Shown piece by piece: positions 1 through 10,169 of a stretch of DNA of 64,000 bases. The notes beneath the pieces were generated by a model that saw only the letters and a program-made list of their open reading frames with translations, searched no databases and was not told the origin of the DNA. Source of the stretch: Coniella vitis (taxonomy: Eukaryota; Ascomycota; Sordariomycetes; Diaporthales; Schizoparmaceae). The stretch's first letter is position 1. Each line of letters starts with the position of its first letter. The DNA lies in assembly GCA_011317545.1 (NCBI GenBank), contig WUJK01000010.1, positions 1,178,001 to 1,242,000 of the forward strand, in the 5' to 3' direction. The translations under genes and the position numbers were made by a program.

Positions 1-2277
1 TTTATAGTTATTATTATTTTCTCCGTATCCGATAAGAGCTGATTTTATAGCTTTAGGTTCTAACTTAGTTATATAGCTATTATTCTTATAATAAGTTATA
101 GAACCCTAAGCCTTTATATTATTTATATTCGGCTTTATATTATATTTTATTTCGAACGGAGTTTTAAAGTTTAAGGCTTTATATAGTGTTCTGTTATATA
201 TATATATAGCTGATAATAGGGCTTCGCCCTAGAGGTATTTTGGTAAATAAGCTGTATATAATAAAGCCCTTACTTTATTAAGTAAAGTTCTATTAATCCG
301 TTCTATTAAGCTGTTTGGCTCTTTTATATACGGAGGGGTTGTTTTATAAATTATTCCAGCTTCTTGTAAATATACCTTAAAATTATTATTTATATATTCA
401 GTACCGTTATTAGTAAATATCTCTTTTATTCTTTTATTATTATTATTATTATTAACTTTATTAGCAAAGTCTTTAAAAGCGTTTAAAGCTTCGCTTTTAT
501 TTTTTAAGAGACATATAGTTAAATAACGGCTTCTTTTATCAAGAAACGTTATATAGTATTTATAGTTATTATAAGTAGCTGGATTTATAGGCCCTCCGAT
601 ATCAGAGTGTATTCTTTCGTTATTATCGTATATAAATTCGTTATATTCTGATATTCGGTTTATTTTAACTGTGGCTTTTGCTTTTAGGCATAGTTCATAA
701 GGCTTAGAGTTAAACTCTTATACTTGCTTATTATTATATAGTATATTATTATTCGATAAAAACTTTAATAAAGCGGGTAGCCCTATATGCCCTAAGCGTA
801 TATGCTATAGTTTTATAATATTAGGTTTATTATTTTTATTATTTCCAGAGGTCGAAAGAATAGTATTCTTATTCAAAGGTATAATAATACGAACTTATAT
901 AGTATATAGTCCGTTATTACTTATTCCTTTAGCTATTAGCTTATTACTATCTTTCGTATATAAGGCGATCGTATTATTATCGAATATAGTTTTAATCGAG
1001 TTATTCGCTAATCTATTTAGCGATAATAGGTTAATCCCTAATTCGGGTTTATAATAAACGTTCTTTAGATATAAACGCTTATTATTATAGTTATTTAACT
1101 CGATTATAAGATCGCCTTCCCCTTTTACTTATAAAGTAAATATATTACCCTAATTTACGGTTTTATTTATAGAACGATAGTTATATAATAACTCTTTATC
1201 AAAGACCGTATTTATATTAGCAGCACTATCTATTATAAAGCTATTTACTTTAATATCCCTTTTAATATTATTATTATAGGTTATAAGGATATTTAGATTA
1301 TCTATTATATTATTAGCTTTTGCTGCTTTATTATAGGGGTTATTATTTTCATAAGGGGTATATACCTCTTCGTTATTTTCATTATTATTATTATAATCTT
1401 TGTAATCTATAGGGTCGTCCTTCGATATATCGCTTATAGAGGTAAATAGAGCTTCTTCGCGGTTATTTCGCTCTTAACGATTTGGATTTTCTTTATTAGC
1501 GTTATTATCGCTATTTTTAATATTCCAGCCCTTAGGAGCTAGTTTCGGGTGTAAAAAGTAGTATTTATCTATAGTATATCCAGAAAGCTTGTAATAGCTG
1601 CAGAATATACCTTTAGTCTTTTTATAAGGCTTTTTCACCCTATTATTATTATTATTATTATTATTCTTATTTAAGAAACGAGGCTTATTAGAAGTATATA
1701 AAATCTTCTCTTTATTATCTTTACCTCTAGATTCGTCTATAATAGCCGAAAATAGAGTATCGATATTATAAGCCTTTGAATCGTTTCTTAAAGCTTAAAT
1801 AACGTTCGAAATAAAGCTTTCGTAAGTATTATCCAAGTTAAATAAAACCTAAGAAATAACTACCTAATTACGTAAGTTAATATCTTTGGATTTTAAGTTA
1901 TTAACTAATTCTTTAACTTTCGATAGATATTCCTCTATAGAGGTATATTTATTTAGAGTTAAAGAGAAAAACTCTTTAAGAATTAAATAATCCGTTATAA
2001 AGCCCTTAGGGTTATATAGGCTTTCGAGTTTTTCCTAAGCCGATTTAGCTGTTTTTTCAGCCCTTATATATAATAAAGGGCCGTCGTCGCAAAGTAGCTT
2101 AATAATAGCTAGTGCTTTACGATTTATTTCTTCGTCGATAAGAATATTAACCGGAATAGGCTTAATAGCGTTAATATAGCCTTTTTCGGTTAAAGCCGCT
2201 TCGGTATAAAGAGACTAGATAATATAGTTTTCGGTTCCCTTAAGCTTAGGGATTAAAATCTTATCGATAGAAGCCAT
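1..2277 (-). pseudogene. Ty1/copia gag-pol, 5' two-thirds, RIP-damaged
   Basis: Minus-strand Gag-Pol polyprotein gene of a Ty1/copia retrotransposon, running off the left edge before reverse transcriptase. It starts at an ATG at 2277 (MASIDK), shortly inside the candidate LTR and primer site. In order: a UBN2-type Gag (about 2270-1700), a CCHC knuckle (about 1610-1560) in which only the first Cys remains and the other ligands read as Tyr, a protease-like stretch near 1235-1180, a pre-integrase stretch with RLGHIGL near 815-790, and an integrase core. In the core the first Asp (HSDIGGP) and the Glu (LIERINR) are seen, but the second catalytic Asp reads Asn (TNNGTEY). In-frame stops fall at positions expected for Trp or Gln. 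Damage is lighter than in the LINEs, so this copy is either younger or less exposed to RIP. Not functional as it stands. Confidence 0.88.
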
Positions 2278-2319
2278 TTTATCGAGTTATCGTATATAAT
2301 TATCGTATATAGTTATAGC

Positions 2320-2341
2320 GTATCCGGGCTTATAACCTATT
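2320..2341 (-). other. Candidate copia primer binding site
   Basis: On the minus strand, directly inside the LTR edge, the sequence reads ATAGGTTATAAGCCCGGATA. It resembles the TGGTTATCAGAGCC-type tRNA primer sites common in copia elements after CpA-to-TpA change. It lies about 45 bases upstream of the gag ATG, where a primer site is expected. The match is imperfect. Confidence 0.45.
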
Positions 2342-2682
2342 GGAGGTTACGTTATATAATATATAAGTAAATAGGATCGAGGGGAATAGAAGAGGGTTTA
2401 TTATAATATATTGAATAGAAATGCTTACTAACTTGCTTATTACTATCTATCTTTAAGTCGGAAGGAATCCCTATATTTATAGTTATTCTTAAGCTATATT
2501 CTCGAATCTTCTTTTAATTAATTTATAATATTGATTATAAATACGTATTATTTAGTTATTCCAGTTAGTAAGGACTGGAGAGATATATTCTTCCGCGTAG
2601 CGAGTATAGTAAGTGATTACGCGGCTTGAAAGATTCGAGTATCTTCTAGCACCTTCTGCTAACGTTATTACTTACGTAATCA
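2341..2682 (-). repeat. Candidate 5' LTR of the copia element
   Basis: Read on the minus strand this 342-bp stretch begins TGATTACG and ends ACCTCCA, so it has TG...CA ends and abuts the candidate primer site. The partner LTR lies outside the window, so the outer edge at 2682 rests only on the TG end and is uncertain. It keeps several CpA/TpG sites. Confidence 0.45.
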
Positions 2683-2969
2683 ACCCTATATATTTTATTA
2701 TAGTATATAAATATATACCCTATACTGATTATAAATATATTAGTTATAGCTTATATACCCGTCTTAGTTATTAAGATATTAGCGAAAGTTATTTAAAAGT
2801 GTTTAATTGAGAGATTTTAAATTCTTCTGCTTTCTTTTGCTTATTTTAAGCTTATTTGGGTAGTTATATAGCTATAACTTTAGTATATAGGCATATTATA
2901 GTGTTATAGTTATAAAATGGATATTTTATATTACGTAAGCATTCTTATATATAGTTATATAGTCTTATA
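2683..2969. other. AT-rich stretch without recognised content
   Basis: About 290 bases between the copia LTR and the first LINE piece. It is AT-rich with a few surviving TpG/CpA. No reading frame, terminal repeat or RNA was recognised. It may be old single-copy DNA or a decayed repeat. Confidence 0.5.
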
Positions 2970-3553
2970 AATTTACTAATATCTAACCTGTTTATATATA
3001 GGTAAATACGGTTACGGGATAGCTTTATAGGAGGCCCTGCCTACGGACGTAATATAGGGCAGCTCGCCGCCGCCTAAGGGACTAGTACCTAGGACGGATA
3101 CTAGTTCTATTACGGATTCGATTTACTCCCTTATATAGTAGAAGAGGTATTACGGTATTACGCTATAGTTATAGGAGGATACTACTATTCGTTAGGATAA
3201 CCCCCTCGCCCTTAATACGGTTAGGACCCTCCTTATAAGTATATACTATACGTTTATAGCTCGGGAAACAGTCCTATTAATAGTAGATAAGACCCTAAGA
3301 AAACTAGTTAATACCTTTTAAGGCCCTCTATAGAGCGAGGAGTATCTTTATATAGAGAGGGTATACTTCTAACTCCTAGCTATAGCTAGGCGTAAACTTA
3401 AAAACTTTTTATCGGATCCGGCTATTAGCCGGCTTACTCCGATATACCCGACTCTTCCCGTTACTACTCTATAGGTAGTACTCTACCCCTAATAGCTACC
3501 TTTACCCGCCTAATACCCTTAGTAGGGTCGAAGCTAGGCTATTATTATAAGTA
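2970..3553 (+). mobile_element. LINE 5' region fragment (tandem with next copy)
   Basis: Matches the 5' untranslated region of the LINE copy at 35480 from about base 80 to base 660, and stops at 3553 where a fresh LINE 5' end (TCCTTCCCGATAC) begins. The next copy repeats the same region at 3630-4202, so two 5' regions lie head to tail in the same orientation. It could be the left half of an older LINE interrupted by the next one, or a tandem duplication of the 5' region. The expected continuation is not found at the far side of the next copy. Confidence 0.75.
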
Positions 3554-4289
3554 TCCTTCCCGATACTTTTCTTATATACGCCTGCTTTTATTAAGGGTAT
3601 ATACGGTTTTACTAATAATTTACTAATATCTAACCTATTTATATATAGGTAAATATAGTTACGGGATAGCCTTATAAGAGGCCCTACCTATAGATATAAT
3701 ATAGGGCGGCTCGCCGCTGTTTAAGGGATTAATACCTAGGACGGATATTAGTTTTATTACGGATTCGATCTACTCCCTTATATAGTAGAAGAGGTATTAC
3801 GGTATTATATTATAGTTATAGGAGGATATTATTATTTATTAAGATAACCCCCTCGCCCCTAATATAATTAGGACCCTCCTTATAAGCGTACGCTATACGT
3901 TTATAGCTTAGGAGATAATCCTATTAGCGGTAGATAAGACCCTAAGAAAACTAATTAATACCTTTAAAGGCTTTTTATAGAGCGAGGAGCATCTTTATAT
4001 AAAGAGAGTATACTCCTAACTCCTAGCTATAGCTAAGCGTAAGCTTAAAAATTTTTTATCGGACTAAATTATTAGCCGGCCTACTCCGATATACCCGATT
4101 CCTCCCGTTATTATTCTATAAGTAGTATTTTACCCCTAATAGCTACCTTTACCTGCTTAATACCCCTAATAGGGTCGAAGCTAGGCTATTATTATAAGTA
4201 TAGCCGCTAGGCTTTCGGCGGAGCCGGCTTATTATATTCGAAAAGCCGGCCCCTAATATAACCGGTAATAGGGATAGGATATAAGAATC

Positions 4290-5400
4290 CTCCTTAGGGC
4301 TACCCCTTATAATATACTTATAAGCTCGCCCCTTTAGGGATTTAAGCTAAATATCTATATTCGGCTTTAAATCCTTATAATTAATATAATAGTAATTATT
4401 AAAACCCCTATTAGCTATACTTTACGCTTTATTAATAAAGAGGTTTAGGATAAGCTTCTTATTAACTCTTTAAGGGATAAGCTATTAAAGCTAATATAAG
4501 CGTCTTCGGCGATTATACTATAAACTTAGGTTATTTATATAATAACCGGGGTTTTAAGGGAGCTTTATAACCCCTTTACCTATTAAAGGGTTTTTTCTAA
4601 GGAGTATATCCGGGAGGAGGCTATAATATAAACGGGAGTTAAGCTTATTTCCTATAGGCTTTTTATAAATAGATATAACCCTATTATAGGTATTACTACC
4701 TAATTAATATCCTTTTTATATAAAGTATAACCCTTTTAAATCTTTAACCTACCTTATACCCGGCTAATATAAAAGACGGAGAGGCTCTCTTTCTATACGG
4801 ACGGCTATCTTAGCTATTACTTAACTAAGCGTTATATAAGGAGTAAATAGTATCCTACCTATTCTAACGCTTAATATACTTAGGAAGGGGAGGTTTATAC
4901 GCTTCCTCTTAGGTATACTAATTATTATAAGCCGATCCGCTTTAGCTACCTTAGCTATACTACCGCCCTTATAATAGTTAATAGGTAGCTTTATTACCTG
5001 TTTATCTTTAAGCTTAAGAGGATTAAGAATACGGGTAAGGCTTATTATAACGATATAAATATAGCTATAGATACTACTAATAGCTAATAGAAGCTTTAAC
5101 CCCTTACTAAGCCTATAGAATAGCTATTTATCGAAAGCCCCTTCCGGAAGCGGCCTTATAATAATATCCGTAACTATATACCGCCGACCGGCTTATAATA
5201 GCGCCTATAGCTTAACCCGGCTAATACGCCGCTTCTAAAGGGTCCTAACCCCGCTATAAAGAGAGAGCCTATACCCCTAGCGGATATAGTTAAGGACGAT
5301 AACGATATAATTATAATCCTTAGCTCCTAGGGGGGCTTAAATATTATTACTCCCCCTATATATAAGTAGGATATACCCTTCCGATAGCCGGGGGGCTTCT
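4290..5400 (+). pseudogene. LINE ORF1 (Gag-like), broken
   Basis: Homologous to the ORF1 frame of the copy at 36230-37340. In Tad1/I-type LINEs ORF1 is an RNA-binding Gag-like protein of the ribonucleoprotein. Recognisable pieces include an N-terminal helical part, a central stretch near 4640-4750, and the C-terminal area where zinc-knuckle cysteines would sit but Tyr codons are found. Stops are TAG/TAA at Gln/Trp-type positions. The start is not identifiable, because ATG would mostly read ATA after RIP. Confidence 0.6.
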
Positions 5401-5409
5401 TTTATAATT

Positions 5410-6152
5410 ACCTAAGTAAATATAGGAAAGAAATAATCTACCTATATTATACTATTAGTACTTTATACTAAGTAAGGGGTAGATATTATATAGGTTTAGG
5501 AGCTATATACGATATATAATACGAGAATTTAAAGGTACTTTACCTATAAGCTTTTCTCGCCGGTAGATAATTAGGGAGGGGATTCGATAGCTTATTATAA
5601 GGAAAGGCGGTAGGAGTTACTCGGTAATAAGCCTCGGGTCCTAATATATATATAACGGGATTATAAGCTATATATAAAGTAGTAACGGCCCCTTATTATA
5701 AGGGATAGACTTTAGCTAGAGGTATTAAGGGTCCTTTTAGTTAACGTTTATTAGGCGTTTAGGGAGGATATAATGCTCGATTATATACTAAATAGTTTAT
5801 TTATACGGAGATAGGTAGTTAAGGGCGATTTTAATATAGTTTATACTCCTTATAGCGTAGTAGATATATTAGTAGGTAGTTTTATCTAGCTAGTATAGCG
5901 CTTAGGGGCTAAGCTTTCGTACTATAGCGTAGCCGGCCCTTTCGCTAAGCCGCTAGTAGCTAGCTCTCTTTATAGCTATAAGGACTAGTTATAGCAATTT
6001 TAAAGCGTATTATTATCGGTTTAGCCGGCCGAAGATAGGCCGCTATTATAGAACGGGCTATTCTAATAAGCTTTCGCTTCGGTATTAGGTATATTATATA
6101 GTAACTAGGCGGAGGTAGCGGGATTAGCCGGAGGGCTTAACCGGGCCCCCTA
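5410..6152 (+). pseudogene. LINE ORF2 remnant: endonuclease joined to C-terminus
   Basis: 5410-5858 holds the N-terminal APE-type endonuclease part of ORF2, including a GDFN motif. At about 5859 the frame jumps to the far C-terminal region (the equivalent of 40690 in the copy at 35480), so reverse transcriptase and the core of RNase H are deleted. Its 3' end is cut by the solo LTR at 6153. Non-functional. Confidence 0.7.
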
Positions 6153-6252
6153 TGTGACGGGCTGGCCCTTGTGGGGCTCCAGGAATTGACTAGCGTTCCT
6201 GCGGCCGTCTCCGACGTACGTACGGAACCTTTCGCTTGAGGCAAAAGGTACG

Positions 6253-6280
6253 CAATCTTCTGAACACGTTTCAGAAGATC
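6253..6280. repeat. Inverted repeat inside the LTR
   Basis: ATCTTCTGAA, a 4-5-base centre, then its inverse TTTCAGAAGAT: a stem of about ten base pairs. The same palindrome occurs in both LTRs of the element at 62290-62821, and its left half occurs again at the start of that element's internal region. Confidence 0.75.
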
Positions 6281-6314
6281 TAGTCAACTTATCAGGCACG
6301 TCGGGCGAAGGCAA

Positions 6315-6338
6315 TGTCACACAGGTGGGCCTGTGACA
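6315..6338. repeat. Terminal hairpin of the LTR
   Basis: TGTCACACAGG, a short loop, then CCTGTGACA, so the outer 24 bases of the LTR can fold into a hairpin. The version at 62290-62313 has the same arrangement. Confidence 0.7.
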
Positions 6339-9140
6339 CCCTAATACCCCTTTCCGCGAAACGTACTTATAAAGGGTGCTTATAGACTATTAGGCGTAGT
6401 CTACCTTTTTAGAAGTAGTTTATAAAGATTCTCTATAAATAATACCCTTATTATTATATATATAGTAGATATAATATAATCTATTATTCTATAAGAAAGC
6501 GGGTCTAATTAGGATCTTATACTACTAGCTATTAAAGTAGTTTATAGCCGTATTATAGGCTATCTAGGGCTAAAGTATATCGAACTATATATAGTCGATT
6601 ACCTAGCGTATAGCGTTACTAAGGGCGTATAATACGGTATAGCGGTCGGCGGGAGTACCTAAGGTAGGGGTAATTAGGCCGGGAAGTAATTATAATAAGC
6701 CTATAACGCTAGAGGTATATTCCTATTTATAAGTAATACTAGCGTTAATAATAATAGTAGTAGCTATAATAGCCTAGCGCTAGTACTATTAGGGTTAATA
6801 TTATAGCTAATATTATTATTACTAATAATAGCGGGGTAAAATATAGCGGGGGCGCTTCTAGGGCTATATAACCGGCTCTACCTCCTCCTCCGACTTATTA
6901 GATAACTCGGTAAGGCCCTTTACTAATACTTTATTATAGGCCTCCTTAGCTATATAAATAATAGTACGGTAGGGGGTATTATCCTTACCCTCCTATAAGG
7001 CGTTATATAGCTAGCGGCTAACGGTTATTAGGTAATTAGCTAAAGGGGTATAGCCCTTACGCTAATAGCGCTAATAGCGGGTATTACCCTTAATATCCTA
7101 ATAGTTACCGAGCGATTTATCGGTAATTACCGAGACTAAATACTACTCGTAAAGTATATTACGCTAGGTTATAATATAATAGCTATTAGGAGTAGCTTCG
7201 CTAGCCTTCTATATCTTCTTACGCTTAATAGGGGTAATAGGAGTAATAGCCTTACCTTTATTCTTAGTAATATTAATCTTCTTCTTACTAATCTTAGCCT
7301 TAAGCTAAATATTAATTATAATAATAGCGTTAATAATATAACTAGTATAAGGAGGGTTAGCCTTAATAGGAGCTATTATCTTAATAGCCCTAGCCCTAGT
7401 ATTATTACTACTAATAATAACGGTAAAATACTATTTCTTAATAATAGGAGTATTAGTAGGAGTAGAGATAAGCGTAGGGCGTTTATTACTAATATTACCG
7501 GCGGTAATAGTATAGGCGATACCGATATCGTTATCGTTACTACTACTACTATTATTACTACTATTATCTATATAGGTACGATTAGTATTACTACTAATAA
7601 TATAATTATTATCGTCGTTAGCCTTATCCTAATAGGCCTCCTTATTATCCTCCTCGGCGTTATTATTATTAATATATATATTAATAGTAGGCTCCTTATT
7701 ACTAAAGGTATCTTTGGCCTATTCCTAGCTATCTTAGAGTAAATCTACCTTATCTTCGCTATTAGTATTATCCTTAGTAGCCTCGGTATTACCCTTATCC
7801 TTATCCTTAAGCTCGAGGGTACCGTTAAGGGCCTTTTATAGGATATCTTTATCGCCCTTATCTTTATTATAGATATAGTTATTACTATTAAGTATATTAA
7901 TAATCGGCTTTATAGCGCTATATAGGAATACGCTATATATTATAGGGGCGGTACCCTTCTCGGTAGCTTTAGTTTCTATTAGTAAATATATCTATTAGTA
8001 GTAGTTAATTAGTAGCGCTAGAACTCGGCTTTAGTATAATATACTATACTTACTATACTATTTATATAAGTATCTTATAGGAAGGATATACTACTTTATA
8101 ATAGCGCTAGATATAATATTTATAGGAGCTTAGGCTAGTTTATATAGATTAATAGGGGTATTATACGTTTCTTAGCTATACGGGTATTAATAGTATTCGT
8201 AGTACGGTACGCTTTAGCGTATTTAGCTATATAATAATTTAAAATATTAATAGATTACTATAAGTCCTAGTATTCGATTAGGAAAGGTAGATACGCTTAC
8301 TTCCTTTCTTAGGAGGTATTATAATAATAATAATAATTATTATTATACTTAGGATTATAAAGGGGAGTATAATACGGCGGTAGCGATAATTAGTAATACT
8401 ATTATATTATTATATAATAGATTAAGAAAGGAGGAGGGAGAAGGGAGGAGGAGGAGGGAGTTTAGACGAGCTATAATAGGCGTAGGAGAAATATAGTAGA
8501 TAGCGCTATACCCCTGCTATTAATAATAATAGGGGTATAATTAGCTATAATAGCTATTATCTATAACTATAGATAAAGGGCTAGCTATTATTAGCAGAAG
8601 GATATATACTTTTGCGGACTAATAATAGTAGACGCTTTAAGGTATATCTCTAACGTATCTTAAGCTACTATTCTATACTAGTATAAGGATATCTACGCTA
8701 TATTAGTAGCTTAGCAGCTAGCTAGCTCTTTAGTATAGCGCCCTTAGGCTATTATACTAATAAGGTTATCGCTAATATAGTCGATATATAGTATATATAT
8801 AATACGGCTTCGGAACTAGTCTCGGCCGGCATCTAACGTCTAATAACTATACGGTAATACGCTAACCTAATAAAAACGTAGCTCTATACGGACTATACTA
8901 ATAGTATTATATAACTCTACTCTAAGACTAATCCCTAGAGCATTTGGCCTCTAGGATATAGCTAATATACTATAAAGCAGCCTTCGGGCTAGGGTTGCAT
9001 TACGAATATATATACTAGGTGGGTATATATACGCTCCTTAGTAGTACGATAGGTAGTATACGCCGAGATACCCCTTAGGAGGTATGCTAGCGTAACTGGT
9101 CCGGCGTTAATTTAATTAATTAAATAAATAAATAAATAAT

Positions 9141-10169
9141 AGGTTAAGGGGTTATATAGCTCTTTTAGGACCCCGGTTATTATATAAGTAACTTAGGTCT
9201 AAGGTACGGTTATTAAGGATACTTATATTAGCTCTAATAACTTATCCTTTAAAGGGTTAATAAGAAGCTTATTATAAATCTTTTTGTTTATAAACCGTAA
9301 AACTAAGCTAATAAAGATTTTAATAATTACTATTATATTAATTATAGGGATTTATAGCTAAGTATAGATATTTAGCTTAAATCCTTAAAGGGGCGAGCTT
9401 ATAAGCGTATTATAAGTAATAGCCTTAAGAAAGATCCTTATATCCTATCGTTATTACCGGCCGGGTTAAGGGCCGACTTTTCGAATATAGCGTATAAGCT
9501 CTACCGGAAGCCCGGCGGCTATATTTATAATAATAACCTAGCTATAACCCTATTAAGTGTATTAAGTAAGTAAAAGGGGCTATTAAAGGTAGAGTATTAC
9601 CTATAGGATAATAATAAAAGGGGTTAAGTATATCGGAGTAAGTTAGCTAATAACTAGGTCCGATAAAAAGTTTTGAAATTCCCGCTTAGTTATAGCTAGG
9701 AGTTAAGAGTATACCCTTTTTATATAAAGATATTCCCCGCTTTATAAAGAACCTTTAAAGATATTAACTAGCTTTCTTAAGGTTTTATCTATTATTAGTA
9801 AGATTATCTCCTGGGCTATAAATATATATTATATACCTATAAAGAGGATCCTAACCGTATTAGAAATAAGGGGGTTATCTTAATATATAATAATATTCTT
9901 TTATACCTACGGTATAATAGTATAATACCTCTTCTGCTATATAAGGGAATAAATTAAATCCGAGATAGAACTAATATCCGTCCTAGGTATTAGTTCCCTA
10001 AGCGGCGGAGGGCCGCTTTATATCGCGTTTATAGGGAGAGCCTCTTATAAGGCTATCTTATAACCGTATTTACCTATATATAAATAGATCGAGTATTAGT
10101 AAATTATTAGTAAAACCGCGTATACCTTTAATAAAAGTAGGCGTATACGAGAGAAGTATCGGGAAGGAT
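9141..10169 (-). mobile_element. LINE 5' fragment A, minus strand
   Basis: Reverse complement of the first about 1.03 kb of the LINE; its 5' end (rc of CCTTCCCGATAC) is at about 10167. It covers the 5' untranslated region and the beginning of ORF1, then stops at the tail of the plus-strand LINE. It sits inside the RNase H region of the next minus-strand LINE, as though inserted there. Its remaining part is not in the window. Confidence 0.8.

Larger units (their letters stand above)
6153..6338 (-). mobile_element. Solo LTR of the TRIM-like element, not RIPed
   Basis: A 186-bp insertion starting TGTGACGGGC and ending CCTGTGACA, flanked by a 5-bp duplication cccta (6148-6152 and 6339-6343). Other LINE copies read straight through this site (ccccctaatacccc). 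TG...CA ends, the 5-bp duplication and its match to both ends of the element at 62290-62821 make it a solo LTR in the opposite orientation to that element. It is full of CpA and TpG although the host LINE has almost none, so it arrived after the host was mutated. Confidence 0.9.
6130..8291 (-). pseudogene. Antisense ORF of LINE, broken
   Basis: Minus-strand frame homologous to the antisense frame described at 40960-42930. It carries the same acidic, Asn/Ser-rich, basic and Gln-rich blocks, with repeated act/agt-type triplets near 7540-7580. It is interrupted by in-frame stops of the Gln/Trp type and by the solo LTR near its 3' end. Function unknown. Confidence 0.5.
3554..9140 (+). mobile_element. 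Tad1-like LINE, internally deleted
   Basis: Plus-strand LINE with the family 5' end (CCTTCCCGATAC) and 3' end (CCGGCGTTAATTTAATTAA plus a TAAA tail at about 9108-9140). Compared with the copy at 35480 it lacks about 2.9 kb. Sequence runs from the endonuclease region (GDFN-type motif near 5825) straight into the C-terminal part of ORF2 at about 5860, removing reverse transcriptase and most of RNase H. It also contains the solo LTR at 6153-6338. CpA/TpG are almost fully lost except in that LTR. No clean target-site duplication was found. Confidence 0.85.

Noticed and set aside
6153..6338. MITE with imperfect terminal inverted repeats
   Set aside because: The ends look inverted (TGTGAC/GTGACA), but the two-LTR element at 62290 with polypurine tract and 5-bp duplication shows that these are LTRs.
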